From Metabacillus rhizolycopersici (GTDB taxonomy: Bacteria; Bacillota; Bacilli; Bacillales; Bacillaceae), in the NCBI RefSeq assembly GCF_020075705.1, contig NZ_JAIQUM010000019.1:1-64000 (forward strand): a DNA stretch of 64,000 nt, in the 5' to 3' direction. Below are positions 52,057 to 61,192 of this stretch, piece after piece (position 1 is the stretch's first letter; each line of letters begins with the position of its first letter). A program made the translations under genes and the position numbers. Below the pieces are notes generated by a model. The model was given only the letters and a program-made list of their open reading frames with translations, searched no databases and was not told where the DNA came from.

Positions 52057-52338
52057 ATGAAACGAATTTTTTCACACATCGATTCAACTGTCTTAACGAT
52101 GGCAGGTTTACGTTTCTTGTCTGCATCGATTGAATTAACCGCAGCTATCTTAATGCTCATGCTCAATGATGTAAAAAAAGCAGTGACGATCAATTCATTA
52201 TTAGCAATCGTAGGTCCTGTCATTTTTATTGCGACGATGACGATTGGTATTTTCCAGATTGCTGATCAATTATCTTACGCAAAATTGATTTTTATAGGAC
52301 TTGGAGTATTTTTTATTTTGTTTGGAATTTACAAGTAA
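52057..52338 (+). CDS. yqhV: YqhV family membrane protein
   Basis: This 93-residue protein has two or three membrane segments (about 15-37, 45-65 and 72-90), including AGLRFLSASIELTAAILML. The ATG lies behind TGAGGAGG. It sits directly upstream of spoIIIAA as in B. subtilis, where yqhV is linked to the sporulation locus. Function unknown. Confidence 0.85.
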   Translation: MKRIFSHIDSTVLTMAGLRFLSASIELTAAILMLMLNDVKKAVTINSLLAIVGPVIFIATMTIGIFQIADQLSYAKLIFIGLGVFFILFGIYK

Positions 52339-52379
52339 AATACCAGATGAATGATGAGGAAATCATCCTGACAATTATG

Positions 52380-52408
52380 TCATGAATAAGGCCAAGCTTG
52401 CATACATT
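52380..52408 (+). promoter_or_regulatory. sigma-E promoter of the spoIIIA operon
   Basis: TCATGAA (52380-52386), a 14-bp spacer and CATACATT (52401-52408) fit the sigma-E pattern of an ATA-type -35 and CATACAHT -10. It lies 35 bp before the spoIIIAA start. SpoIIIA is known to be expressed in the mother cell under sigma-E. Confidence 0.7.
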
Positions 52409-52442
52409 GGAAATAACGAAATGGCAAATAGGAGGAAGCGAT

Positions 52443-53360
52443 ATGAAGGAAATAATCGAGATGCTTCCGGAATCACTCAGTAACCAATTAGTGAAACTTC
52501 ATCCTTCAAGTTTAGCTCGAATTGAGGAAATTCGGATTCGTGTGATGAAGCGGGTTGAAGTCATCATTTCAGGCAAACCTGTATTTCTTTCCTATGTGAC
52601 GACATACGAGGACTCAATTAACCTGCTAAACGAGCTAAGCCACTATTCAATTTATACGTTAGAGGAAGAGTTAAAGAAGGGCTATATAACAGTTCGTGGA
52701 GGGCATCGTGTCGGACTATCTGGAAGAGTTATTACTGAAAATGGACGAGTTAAAGCGATTCGTGACGTTACATCATTCAATATTCGGATTGCGAAAGAAA
52801 AGATAGGTATTGGAGAGAAATATGTTCCATATCTTTATGAGAAGAAGTGGTTGAATACATTAATTATCGGACCGCCACAAACAGGGAAGACAACATTGCT
52901 GAGAGATTTTGCAAGAGTTATCAGCAGTGGGTATAAAGAGATTGATTCTAAAAAAGTAGGTATCGTTGATGAACGATCTGAAATCGCTGGATGTGTGAAA
53001 GGGGTTCCACAGTATGAACTCGGTGAACGGATTGATGTCCTTGACGCTTGCCCAAAGGCTGAGGGCATGATGATGATGATTCGTTCAATGAGTCCTGAGG
53101 TGTTGATTGTCGATGAGATTGGGACGAAGGAAGATGCAGATGCAGTAATGGAGGCTGTCCATGCAGGTGTACAGTTATTTGTCACAGTCCATGGTTATCA
53201 AGCTAGTGAACTTTTTAAACGTCCTACGTTAAAAATGTTATTTGAAGCAAATGTGTTCGAACGCTACATGGAATTGTCAAGAAAGAATGGACCTGGGACC
53301 GTCCAGCAAATTCTGAATCAGCATGGTCAGCATTTTATGATAGAAAGAAGTGTGACCTAA
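52443..53360 (+). CDS. spoIIIAA: stage III sporulation protein AA
   Basis: This 305-residue secretion-type ATPase starts at ATG 52443, behind AATAGGAGGAAG. It has an N-terminal RNA/ring-binding-like region, Walker A GPPQTGKTTLLRDFA, Walker B VLIVDEIGTKEDADAVMEAVHAGV and HGYQASELFKRP. It powers the SpoIIIA-SpoIIQ channel that connects mother cell and forespore. First gene of eight closely packed genes, AA to AH. Confidence 0.97.
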   Translation: MKEIIEMLPESLSNQLVKLHPSSLARIEEIRIRVMKRVEVIISGKPVFLSYVTTYEDSINLLNELSHYSIYTLEEELKKGYITVRGGHRVGLSGRVITENGRVKAIRDVTSFNIRIAKEKIGIGEKYVPYLYEKKWLNTLIIGPPQTGKTTLLRDFARVISSGYKEIDSKKVGIVDERSEIAGCVKGVPQYELGERIDVLDACPKAEGMMMMIRSMSPEVLIVDEIGTKEDADAVMEAVHAGVQLFVTVHGYQASELFKRPTLKMLFEANVFERYMELSRKNGPGTVQQILNQHGQHFMIERSVT

Positions 53361-53876
53361 ATGATCAAGTGGATGGGTGCAGTACTAATTATTGTTGCAA
53401 CGACTTGGGCCGGTTTTGAAGCAGCCAAGCACCTAAGTGAAAGAACTCGGCAGCTAAGGCAGCTTAAAGTTGCCCTTCAATCATTAGAAGCTGAGATTAT
53501 GTTTGGTCATACGTCATTAATTGTGGCCGCGCAAAATATTTCAAAGCAATTACCGAAGCCTTTATCTTTGTTTTTTGACCAATTTGCCAAAAAGCTTGTC
53601 AAAGGTCATACGAGTGTGAAAGGTGCATGGGAGGAAAGTCTTCAAGAGGTTTGGCGCTACACCGCATTTAAACAAGGTGAGTATGAAGTGTTAAAACAGT
53701 TTGGTGAAACACTTGGTCAGCATGATCGCATTTCACAGCAAAAACATATTAAGTTAACGCTTTCGCATTTAGAACGAGAAGAAGCGGATGCAATTGATCG
53801 CCAAAATCGATATGAACGAATGATGAAAAGCCTAGGAGTTTTGTCCGGAGTGCTCCTAGTTATTTTATTGATGTAG
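53361..53876 (+). CDS. spoIIIAB: stage III sporulation protein AB
   Basis: This 171-residue protein starts directly at the end of spoIIIAA. It has an N-terminal membrane segment (about 3-20), a helical cytoplasmic domain with a GspF-like character (LKVALQSLEAEIMFGHTSL, GETLGQHDRISQQKHIKLTLSHLEREEADA) and a C-terminal membrane segment (LGVLSGVLLVILLM). It is a membrane component of the mother cell-forespore channel. Confidence 0.95.
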   Translation: MIKWMGAVLIIVATTWAGFEAAKHLSERTRQLRQLKVALQSLEAEIMFGHTSLIVAAQNISKQLPKPLSLFFDQFAKKLVKGHTSVKGAWEESLQEVWRYTAFKQGEYEVLKQFGETLGQHDRISQQKHIKLTLSHLEREEADAIDRQNRYERMMKSLGVLSGVLLVILLM

Positions 53877-53899
53877 TTGTAGAAGGGAGTTGGCTTTAG

Positions 53900-54106
53900 G
53901 TGGGCGTAGATATTAACACAATCTTTCAAATTGCCGGGATAGGAATCGTTGTTGCATTCCTCCACACAATTTTAGATCAAATGGGAAAAAAAGAATATGC
54001 ACAATGGGTAACACTTATCGGCTTCATCTATATTTTGTTCATGGTCGCTTCGATTGTAGATGATTTATTCAATAAGATAAAATCGGTGTTTCTTTTTCAG
54101 GGGTAA
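53900..54106 (+). CDS. spoIIIAC: stage III sporulation protein AC
   Basis: This 68-residue protein has two membrane segments, with the family opening VDINTIFQIAGIGIVVAFLHTILDQMGKKEYAQWVTLIGF. The start is GTG 53900 behind AGAAGGGAG. Length and sequence match SpoIIIAC. The stop is followed at once by GGGGGG, the likely ribosome binding site of the next gene. Confidence 0.95.
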   Translation: MGVDINTIFQIAGIGIVVAFLHTILDQMGKKEYAQWVTLIGFIYILFMVASIVDDLFNKIKSVFLFQG

Positions 54107-54118
54107 GGGGGGCTTCTC

Positions 54119-54511
54119 ATCGAAATCATTCAAATCGTTGGCCTGGGGTTAATTGCGACCTTTCTTGCCCTCATCATAAAAGAACAAAAGCCCACCTTTG
54201 CCTTTATGTTAGTTGTCTTTGTTGGCTGTGTCATTTTTTTATTTTTGGTCGATCAAATATATGAAATTATTAGAATGGTAGAGAGAATTGCGATTAATGC
54301 AAGTGTTAATCTCATTTATGTAGAAACCATTTTAAAAATAATAGGGATTGCTTATATTGCCGAATTTGGCGCGCAAATCACGAAAGATGCCGGCCAAGGT
54401 GCGATTGCTTCAAAGATCGAACTAGGAGGGAAAATTCTTATCCTAACAATGGCAATCCCTATATTAACTGTCATTATTGAAACGGTACTTGGAATGATCC
54501 CAGGAACATAA
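54119..54511 (+). CDS. spoIIIAD: stage III sporulation protein AD, with an unusual start codon
   Basis: About 130 residues with the SpoIIIAD sequence EIIQIVGLGLIATFLALIIKEQKPTFAFMLVVFVGC, DQIYEIIRMVERIAIN and EFGAQITKDAGQGAIASKIELGGKILIL. The family N-terminus needs translation from about 54113-54122, but there is no ATG, GTG or TTG in frame between the spoIIIAC stop (54104-54106) and ATG 54206. ATC 54119, six bases after the GGGGGG ribosome binding site and followed by EIIQIV, is the best start; CTT 54113 is an alternative. Starting at ATG 54206 would remove 29 conserved residues, including most of the first membrane segment. Confidence 0.85.
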   Translation: MEIIQIVGLGLIATFLALIIKEQKPTFAFMLVVFVGCVIFLFLVDQIYEIIRMVERIAINASVNLIYVETILKIIGIAYIAEFGAQITKDAGQGAIASKIELGGKILILTMAIPILTVIIETVLGMIPGT

Positions 54512-54674
54512 TCGTAGAGGGAAACCTAGTATTGTCTTGAAGATTCATTCCAATGAGGAGTGGAACGTGCAAGCTACATGATGATGTTTTAAGAAAGCCA
54601 ATCTATTTGCAGATTTGTTCCACTGCAAAGAATATGTAAGCGGGTGCCGTCCCCTTACCATTGGAGGTGTGTGA

Positions 54675-55871
54675 ATGCGAACTTTCCTTTCTACGATTCT
54701 TGTTTTAATTTTTCTAGCAAACTCGTTAAATGTACAAGCCCAGGAGCCACCCCAACAAAACCAACAGCCTGACATACCCAATGCAGATATTATTGTGGAG
54801 GAGCAGGTTGGAAAACTTGAAATTAGTGATATTAAAAAATATTGGGACGAAGTAATGACAGAATATGGCGGATTTTTACCTGAAAGCCAAAAGGGAAGCT
54901 TACTTCAATTTTTAAGTGGGGAAAAAGAACTGTCCTTCCAAGAGTGGATGATGGCGTTTCTAAAATTTTTATTTCACGAGTTAATTGCCAATGGAAAACT
55001 GTTAGGAACGCTAATCTTGTTAACTGTTTTCAGTATGCTTTTACAATTATTACAAAATGCGTTTAATCAAAGCACGGTAAGTAAGGTTGCTTATGCACTC
55101 GTATACATGGTTTTAATAATTATCGCCTTAAATAGCTTTCATGTTGCGATTCAATATACGAACGATGCCATACAATCGATGACCAATTTCATCCTTGCGT
55201 TAATTCCTCTTCTGTTAGCTTTAATGGCATCCTCAGGTGGACTAGCCTCAGCAGCCTTTTTTCATCCGGTCATTATTTTTTTAACGAACACAAGCGGCTT
55301 TTTAATTCAGCATGTCGTGTTACCACTTCTATTTCTCTCAGCGTTACTAAGCATTGTAAGTACAATGACAGATCATTATAAGGTTACCCAGCTTGCAGGC
55401 ATGTTAAGAAATATAAGTATCGGGCTTTTAGCCTCATTTTTAACGATCTTCCTTGGAGTTATTTCTGTACAAGGAGCTTCAGCAGCTGTCACCGATGGAA
55501 TTACAATCCGTACAGCAAAGTTTATTACGGGGAACTTTGTTCCTATCCTCGGAAGAATGTTTACCGATGCGACAGATACTGTCATTAGTGCTTCTGTCTT
55601 ATTAAAGAATACGGTGGGAGTGATCGGGGTTTCCGTCCTGTTATTTATTGCTGCTTTTCCCGCACTTAAAGTGCTATCACTTGCTTTCATTTATAAATTT
55701 GCTGCCGCGATTCTACAACCACTTGGTGGAGGACCTGTTATCAAATGCTTGGACATAATCAGTAAAAGTGTCATTTATATTTTCGCAGCATTGGCCATCG
55801 TCTCACTTATGTTTTTTTTAAGTCTAACAGTCATCATTGTCGCTAGTAATCTAACAATTATGATGCGGTAA
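54675..55871 (+). CDS. spoIIIAE: stage III sporulation protein AE
   Basis: This 398-residue protein has a signal peptide (about 1-22, cleavage near VQAQE), a short extracytoplasmic region and about seven to eight membrane segments (from about 105 on), with QNAFNQSTVSKVAYALVYMVLIIIALNSFHVAIQYT and FFHPVIIFLTNTSGF typical of SpoIIIAE. It forms part of the export-like apparatus of the feeding channel. The ATG lies behind TTGGAGGTG. A 163-nt gap from spoIIIAD holds a GTTCCACTGC/GTGGAAC inverted pair, longer than the spacing elsewhere in this operon. Confidence 0.95.
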   Translation: MRTFLSTILVLIFLANSLNVQAQEPPQQNQQPDIPNADIIVEEQVGKLEISDIKKYWDEVMTEYGGFLPESQKGSLLQFLSGEKELSFQEWMMAFLKFLFHELIANGKLLGTLILLTVFSMLLQLLQNAFNQSTVSKVAYALVYMVLIIIALNSFHVAIQYTNDAIQSMTNFILALIPLLLALMASSGGLASAAFFHPVIIFLTNTSGFLIQHVVLPLLFLSALLSIVSTMTDHYKVTQLAGMLRNISIGLLASFLTIFLGVISVQGASAAVTDGITIRTAKFITGNFVPILGRMFTDATDTVISASVLLKNTVGVIGVSVLLFIAAFPALKVLSLAFIYKFAAAILQPLGGGPVIKCLDIISKSVIYIFAALAIVSLMFFLSLTVIIVASNLTIMMR

Positions 55872-55935
55872 GCGAGACTTCCATCAGTAAGATTTTTCTA
55901 ATGGTTAGCGAAACTTCCATTAATATGGGAAGGGG
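55872..55935. repeat. dispersed repeat family 2, fragment inside spoIIIA
   Basis: GCGAGACTTCCATCAGTAAG and GTTAGCGAAACTTCCATTAA are two half copies of the family 2 left end, lying between spoIIIAE and spoIIIAF. Confidence 0.55.
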
Positions 55936-55943
55936 GATCTACC

Positions 55944-56597
55944 GTGTCATTTTTAACAGAATGGATTACCAATATTATCGTATTTATTTTACTCGCCGTT
56001 ATTATTGATTTGCTTTTACCAAATTCATCAATGCAAAAGTATGCAAAAATGGTCATTAGTCTTTTATTAATTATGGTCATTATCAATCCAATCTTTAAAC
56101 TTTTCTCTGCAGATATGAATGAATTCCTTGCAGAAGTCCAGTTGGGAGACTCCACACAAGAAAATGACACAAAAAATTTAATAGATTTGCAGAAAAATGA
56201 AATACAAGCCTCACAACGTGCATATATTTTAGAACAAATGGCTGTCCAAATGAAGACGATGGCGAATGAGGAGCTGGTGCAAAAATATGAAGTAACAATC
56301 GATCAAATCCTTCTTTCCGAATCAGAACAAGCAGTCGACATTTATTCTCATGAGGATCTGCAACATATTCAAGTTATTTTACAAAGTAATGCAGCAACGG
56401 AAGTAGTAGGTACTGTAGCTGTGGAAGACGTCCAGTCAATATCCATAGATACAAAAAAGGAGCAAGTAACAGACGATCAAGCAGATAATCTAAATTCTGC
56501 AGAAATTGCAGCTTTCTTAGCAAAAATTTGGGAAGTAAAAGAAGAAAAAATCACACTAGAATTGGAAGGGGGGGAGGAGTCATTAGATGAGCAATAA
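55944..56597 (+). CDS. spoIIIAF: stage III sporulation protein AF
   Basis: This 217-residue protein starts at GTG behind GGAAGGGGG. Two N-terminal membrane segments (about 5-28 and 35-52: LTEWITNIIVFILLAVIIDLLLPNSSMQKYAKMVISLLLIMVIINPIF) are followed by a soluble alpha/beta domain that resembles ring-forming secretion modules. Its end overlaps spoIIIAG by 11 nt. Confidence 0.95.
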   Translation: MSFLTEWITNIIVFILLAVIIDLLLPNSSMQKYAKMVISLLLIMVIINPIFKLFSADMNEFLAEVQLGDSTQENDTKNLIDLQKNEIQASQRAYILEQMAVQMKTMANEELVQKYEVTIDQILLSESEQAVDIYSHEDLQHIQVILQSNAATEVVGTVAVEDVQSISIDTKKEQVTDDQADNLNSAEIAAFLAKIWEVKEEKITLELEGGEESLDEQ

Positions 56598-57243
56598 AGA
56601 AGGCTTCATTCAAAAGCTAAAGTCAATATTAGGTCAATCAAACTCTAAGAAACCATCAAAATATCAATACTTTATACTTGTTCTCGTGTTAGGGGTGGCA
56701 TTTATGCTTGTCAGTAACCTTTTTACAAGTGGGGAAGAACAAGCAAATAATGTTTTACCAGTTGCGTCTACTTCCTCGGAAGAAAGTACTGAAGTGTTTA
56801 AGCAATCGAAAGGTAGAAGTACTGACTCCATCTCTGATTATGAAGCAGAATATGAAAATCAATTAAAAGAAGCACTAGAAACGATATCTGGTGTTGGAAC
56901 TGTTTCTGTCGTTGTAAATGTTGAATCAGCTGGCGAAAAAATTGTAGAGAAAAATAGGATAACGGGGAATCAGGTGACGAAAGAAACTGACCGTGAAGGT
57001 GGCAAGCGAGAAGTAGAAGATCAATCAACAGATGAACAAGTTGTCATCATTCAAGACGGTGAAAAGGAAACTCCGATTGTCGTGCAAACAAAAAAGCCTG
57101 AAATTCGCGGAGTGTTAATCGTCGCCCAAGGTGCTGACAACATTTATATAAAGAAAACAATTATTGAATCAGTTACACGAGTATTAGGTGTACCTAGTCA
57201 TCGTGTAGCCGTGGCATCGAAAAAAATGAAGGAGGATGAATAG
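56587..57243 (+). CDS. spoIIIAG: stage III sporulation protein AG
   Basis: This 218-residue protein has one N-terminal membrane segment (about 27-45: YFILVLVLGVAFMLVSNLF), a linker and a ring-building motif domain (about 85-215: YENQLKEALETISGVGTVSVVVNVES, EIRGVLIVAQGADNIYIKKTIIESVTRVLGVPSHRVAV). SpoIIIAG forms a large ring in the mother cell membrane in known structures. It overlaps spoIIIAF; the ribosome binding site is GGGGGGGAGGAG. Confidence 0.95.
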   Translation: MSNKEGFIQKLKSILGQSNSKKPSKYQYFILVLVLGVAFMLVSNLFTSGEEQANNVLPVASTSSEESTEVFKQSKGRSTDSISDYEAEYENQLKEALETISGVGTVSVVVNVESAGEKIVEKNRITGNQVTKETDREGGKREVEDQSTDEQVVIIQDGEKETPIVVQTKKPEIRGVLIVAQGADNIYIKKTIIESVTRVLGVPSHRVAVASKKMKEDE

Positions 57244-57246
57244 ATA

Positions 57247-58005
57247 ATGTTGAAAAAACAAACAGTTTGGCTTTTAACAATGCTAAGTTTAGTGGTGGTA
57301 TTATCTGTCTATTACGTAACATCTCCAGAAGGTGGAACAAGTGATATGGTCATGACAGAAGAGAGTCAAAAGTCAGGTGAAACGGCAGTAGATGAAAAGA
57401 TAGAATCAGAAGAGAATCAAAAGTCAAGTGAAACGGCAGTAGATGAAAAGATAAAATCAGAAGATGAATTAGCAATGGAAGAGCAAATGGCTGAAGAAAC
57501 TCCAGCAAAAGAAAGTACTGATGGTGCAGCTACAGAAGAGGTTGAGGATCAAGGTGAAACGGAAGATAAAGGTGCTGTAGAAGGTGAAACTGGGGCTGAG
57601 GAAAGCAAAGTACAAACGGAAAAGTTTAAAGATGGTACAGAGATATCTAGTATTTCAAGTGATGAGCTATTTACTCAATTACGCCTTCAAGTGGACGACC
57701 AACGCAACGAAGTAAAAGAACAACTACAATCGATTGTAGCAAGCAATGAGGCGACGGTTGATGAAAAAAGTGATGCATATGATGAAATGGATGCATTAAA
57801 TGACGCTGCAAATAAAGAAGCAATACTAGAAACTCTAATTAAATCTCAAGGCTATGATGATGCACTTGTTCGAGCTGACGGAACCAATGTGAAAATAACA
57901 GTAAAAGCAAAAGATCATGACAAATCATCTGCAAATAAAATCATGGCACTTGTAAGAGATGAAATGGAAAATATGGAAGATGTTATCGTTACATTTCAAC
58001 AATAA
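57247..58005 (+). CDS. spoIIIAH: stage III sporulation protein AH
   Basis: This 252-residue protein has one N-terminal membrane segment (about 8-24), a long acidic linker (about 30-130) and a C-terminal YscJ/FliF-like domain (about 135-250: DELFTQLRLQVDDQRNEVKEQLQSIVASNEAT, ALVRADGTNVKITVKAKDHD) that docks with SpoIIQ across the septum. The linker carries two near-identical 17-residue units (residues 38-54 and 55-71), encoded by a 51-nt tandem duplication. The linker is therefore longer than in B. subtilis SpoIIIAH. Confidence 0.95.
   Translation: MLKKQTVWLLTMLSLVVVLSVYYVTSPEGGTSDMVMTEESQKSGETAVDEKIESEENQKSSETAVDEKIKSEDELAMEEQMAEETPAKESTDGAATEEVEDQGETEDKGAVEGETGAEESKVQTEKFKDGTEISSISSDELFTQLRLQVDDQRNEVKEQLQSIVASNEATVDEKSDAYDEMDALNDAANKEAILETLIKSQGYDDALVRADGTNVKITVKAKDHDKSSANKIMALVRDEMENMEDVIVTFQQ
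57358..57459 (+). repeat. 51-nt in-frame tandem duplication in spoIIIAH
   Basis: Unit 1 is 57358-57408 and unit 2 is 57409-57459. They encode EESQKSGETAVDEKIES and EENQKSSETAVDEKIKS, with only a few base changes, so the duplication is recent. Confidence 0.9.
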
Positions 58006-58605
58006 TAAATAGCTTATTAATCAATAGTGGACCAATCCGAAATAGGATTGGTCTTATTTGATGTTTGGAAACGGCAGCATAATGTGGATTATTTATTAAT
58101 TGAACCATATTCTTATTTCCGCCACATTTTTCTGTGAGAATTGAATCACCTTCTACCAGATTGATCTAGGTTCACATTGAGAAAAATAAATCTCCCTTAA
58201 TTTATCTTTTTCTACAAATCGATTGAAATGTATATCAAGTCTTAAATGTAATCGTACGGTATTTCTTTCAGTTACTGATCTTGCCAGATTAAGCAGACCA
58301 TTTTGAACTAGTCCTCCTCCGGATAATCTCAGGTATCAATCTCCATTATGCATAAGAAAGACAAAATGGTATGATAAGATGTACAGGAATTTCAGTGGAG
58401 TTGTTATGAGTTGGATATAAAGGGTAACTATAGAAGATACTGGGGATATGTGTTAGAAACCTTCCTATATGGGTATAATTGTGGTTGAATTTCTACAGTA
58501 ATGTATCGTAAGATGTTATAATAATACTAAGTTTTAGTACTAGATTATAAATTAGTAGTTCATGTTTGTTTGTACATGAACATATGATTGAAGGAGTGCC
58601 AATGC
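58006..58605. other. gene-free stretch before accB
   Basis: It holds the spoIIIA terminator and, near 58517-58522, a TATAAT that is the likely -10 of the accBC promoter, without a clear -35. A TACTAA/TTAGTA inverted repeat lies just after it. No coding frame is supported. Confidence 0.5.
58030..58058 (+). terminator. terminator of the spoIIIA operon
   Basis: GACCAATCC/GGATTGGTC with a 6-nt loop is followed by TTATTTG. The T tract is short. Confidence 0.7.
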
Positions 58606-59100
58606 ATGCTAAAAATACAAGAAATTAGAGAAATCATTAAATTAATTGATTGTTCTTCTATTAATGAATTTTCATTTGAACATGAAGGTTCAAAAATAAA
58701 AATGAAAAAGCTAACACAAGAAGTTGAATCGGTTGTACATAATGTTGTCACTGCTCCAGTAGCTGAATCAGTAAAAGTTCAGCCTGTACAAGCAGCTGCT
58801 CAAGTTGATAACGCTCCAGAACAAGGAAATGTAGTAGAGTCAAATTCTAATACAGCAAACTTACATAAGATTACATCTCCAATGGTAGGAACTTTTTACT
58901 CTGCATCGTCTCCTGAAGCAGGCGACTATGTCGAAGTTGGATCGAAAGTGACAAATGAAACAGTTGTTTGTATCGTAGAAGCAATGAAACTTTTTAATGA
59001 AATTGAAGCAGAAGTAAAGGGTGAGATTGTCGAAGTACTTGTTCAAAGCGGACAGCTTGTTGAGTACGGTCAACCTTTATTCCTTGTAAAGCCTGAGTAA
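58606..59100 (+). CDS. accB: acetyl-CoA carboxylase biotin carboxyl carrier protein
   Basis: This 164-residue protein starts at ATG 58606, 9 nt after GAAGGAG. An N-terminal helical region ([22 protein letters not shown]) and an Ala/Val/Gln-rich linker (about 45-85) precede the C-terminal biotinyl domain (about 88-164) with biotin Lys K128 in [12 protein letters not shown] and the thumb region [22 protein letters not shown]. It carries carboxybiotin between AccC and the AccAD carboxyltransferase in fatty acid synthesis. It forms an operon with accC, 9 nt downstream. Confidence 0.97.
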   Translation: MLKIQEIREIIKLIDCSSINEFSFEHEGSKIKMKKLTQEVESVVHNVVTAPVAESVKVQPVQAAAQVDNAPEQGNVVESNSNTANLHKITSPMVGTFYSASSPEAGDYVEVGSKVTNETVVCIVEAMKLFNEIEAEVKGEIVEVLVQSGQLVEYGQPLFLVKPE

Positions 59101-59109
59101 GGAGCTAAA

Positions 59110-60465
59110 ATGATGATTAAGAAATTACTAATTGCCAACCGAGGAGAAATTGCTGTTCGAATCATTCGAGCATGTAAGGAACTTGGGATAGAAACAGTTG
59201 CTGTTTTTTCTGAAGCAGATCGTGAAGCATTACATGTACAGTTAGCGGATGAGGCCTACTGTATCGGACCGACTGCTTCGAAAGATAGTTATTTAAACTT
59301 TACAAATATTATAAGTGTTGCAAACATAACAGGAAGTGAAGCAATCCATCCTGGATATGGTTTCTTAGCTGAAAATGCTGATTTTTCCGAGCTTTGTAAA
59401 GAATGTAATATTATCTTTGTAGGTCCAAGCGCAGACGCCATTACAAAAATGGGGACGAAAGATATTGCAAGAGAAACAATGCGTGAAGCAGGTGTGCCGA
59501 TCGTTCCTGGATCTAAAGGGATTGTTGAGGACATCGATGATGCAAAAAAATTGGCAAATGAAATGGGATATCCTGTTATAATAAAAGCAACAGCAGGTGG
59601 CGGAGGAAAAGGAATCCGTGTTGCGAAAGATGAGCAAGCACTTGAAAAAGGGCTTGAAATTACACAACAAGAAGCAGCTACTGCTTTTGGTAACCCTGGT
59701 GTTTATATTGAGAAATATATTGAAGATTTCCGCCATGTTGAAATTCAAGTGATAGCTGATTCACATGGGAATGTTATTCATCTAGGTGAACGTGACTGTT
59801 CTATTCAACGTAGGCTGCAGAAGCTACTTGAAGAAACACCATCACCAGCCATTGATGAAACGCTTCGTGCACAGATGGGTGAGGCAGCAGTTAAAGCAGC
59901 TGCAGCTGTTGCTTATACTGGTGCAGGAACGGTTGAATTTATTTTCGATCATAATAAGAAGAAGTTTTATTTTATGGAAATGAATACGCGCATTCAAGTG
60001 GAGCACCCAGTTACAGAGATGGTAACTGGTATCGACTTAATAAAAGAGCAAATTAAAATCGCTTCAGGTGAAAAATTATCTGTTACTCAAGAAGAGGTAA
60101 CCTTTAATGGCTGGTCAATTGAATGTCGTATCAATGCTGAGAACCCTGAAAAGAATTTTATGCCGTCTCCAGGAAAAATTAACTATTATTTGCCGCCTGG
60201 TGGTTTCGGTGTTAGGGTTGATTCTGCAGTATATCCGGGATACACAATCCCACCGTACTATGATTCGATGATTGCAAAGCTGATCACTTATGGTGCGACA
60301 AGAGAAGAAGCAATTGCTCGAATGAAGCGGGCATTAAGTGAATTTGTCATCGAAGGAGTTGCTACGACAATTCCGTTCCATTTAAGACTACTTGAGCACG
60401 AACAATTTGTTTCAGGTGATTTTAACACGAAATTTTTAGAATTGTATAAGGTCATGGATTCGTAA
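59110..60465 (+). CDS. accC: acetyl-CoA carboxylase biotin carboxylase subunit
   Basis: This 451-residue ATP-grasp enzyme opens [36 protein letters not shown]. It has the ATP-binding loop [81 protein letters not shown] and a C-terminal biotin carboxylase domain. It carboxylates the biotin on AccB. Two adjacent ATG codons (59110 and 59113) lie behind AAGGAG; the second has the better spacing. Confidence 0.97.
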   Translation: MMIKKLLIANRGEIAVRIIRACKELGIETVAVFSEADREALHVQLADEAYCIGPTASKDSYLNFTNIISVANITGSEAIHPGYGFLAENADFSELCKECNIIFVGPSADAITKMGTKDIARETMREAGVPIVPGSKGIVEDIDDAKKLANEMGYPVIIKATAGGGGKGIRVAKDEQALEKGLEITQQEAATAFGNPGVYIEKYIEDFRHVEIQVIADSHGNVIHLGERDCSIQRRLQKLLEETPSPAIDETLRAQMGEAAVKAAAAVAYTGAGTVEFIFDHNKKKFYFMEMNTRIQVEHPVTEMVTGIDLIKEQIKIASGEKLSVTQEEVTFNGWSIECRINAENPEKNFMPSPGKINYYLPPGGFGVRVDSAVYPGYTIPPYYDSMIAKLITYGATREEAIARMKRALSEFVIEGVATTIPFHLRLLEHEQFVSGDFNTKFLELYKVMDS

Positions 60466-60487
60466 ATTTATTCGGAGGTGCCGACCC

Positions 60488-60898
60488 ATGAAAGAAACTA
60501 ATAACGTTTTGGAAATGAACCAAGAGAATAATGCTTTAGGTAAGGTAGAAATCGCTCCAGAGGTAATCGAAGTGATTGCTGGCATCGCTGCTTCAGAAAT
60601 TGAAGGTGTTGCATCAATGAGAGGAAATTTCGCAACTGGTGTTGTAGAGCGACTTGGTAAGAAGAATCACGGTAAGGGAGTTAAAGTTGACCTTACTGAA
60701 GAAGGTATCGTTATTGAAGTATATTGTGTGATGACTTTCGGAGTTTCTATTCCAACCGTTGCACAACAAATTCAAGATAACATCCGTCAGGCTTTACTAA
60801 ATATGACTGCTTTAGAAGTTAATGAAGTGAATATTCATGTAGTTGGCATTCAATTCGAAACAAAACCACAAGAAGTCGAAATCGATCAAGAAATGTAA
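60488..60898 (+). CDS. yqhY: Asp23/Gls24 family protein
   Basis: This 136-residue protein has the Asp23 domain (about 17-125) with GKVEIAPEVIEVIAGIAASEIEGVASM, GVKVDLTEEGIVIEVYCVMTFGVSIPTVAQQIQDNIRQALLNMT and INVHVVGI-like VNIHVVGIQFE. In B. subtilis yqhY follows accC and is linked to control of acetyl-CoA carboxylase activity. The same order is kept here, 22 nt after accC behind TCGGAGGTG. Confidence 0.93.
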   Translation: MKETNNVLEMNQENNALGKVEIAPEVIEVIAGIAASEIEGVASMRGNFATGVVERLGKKNHGKGVKVDLTEEGIVIEVYCVMTFGVSIPTVAQQIQDNIRQALLNMTALEVNEVNIHVVGIQFETKPQEVEIDQEM

Positions 60899-61017
60899 GA
60901 GATAATGGAAGTGCCTTTGTCTAGACTAAGCAAGTAAAAGACATGAGTGACTTGGCTGCTTTTGATTTGACTCCAAATTGAGTACAAAAATATATACTTA
61001 CTTATCTTAGTTAAAAG

Positions 61018-61056
61018 CAAAGCCAGAGGGTTAGCGCCCTTTGGTTTTCTTTTGTT
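61018..61056 (+). terminator. terminator after the accBC-yqhY operon
   Basis: AAAGCCAGAGGG pairs with CCCTTTGGTTTT around a TTAGCG loop, followed by CTTTTG. Confidence 0.7.
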
Positions 61057-61084
61057 TTCTGAAAACATTATTTAGCGTTTTGTC

Positions 61085-61192
61085 CATTCTTAATGAACCG
61101 TAGCCCCTACCTCAGAGATTCAAGAAAAACAATAAAGATAGATGTGGGATTACATGCCCATAATGATCAGATAAGTCTCGCTTTATAAATTT
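61085..61192. repeat. dispersed repeat family 2, inverted degenerate copy
   Basis: The right end TAAGTCTCGCTTTATAA matches the copies at 27500 and 47632. The left part keeps the GNCCGTNNNNCCC pattern. Confidence 0.5.

Noticed and set aside
58517..58560. FapR-like operator before accB
   Set aside because: The best alignment to the FapR consensus matched only about 12 of 17 positions, and the inverted repeat arms are in the wrong orientation.
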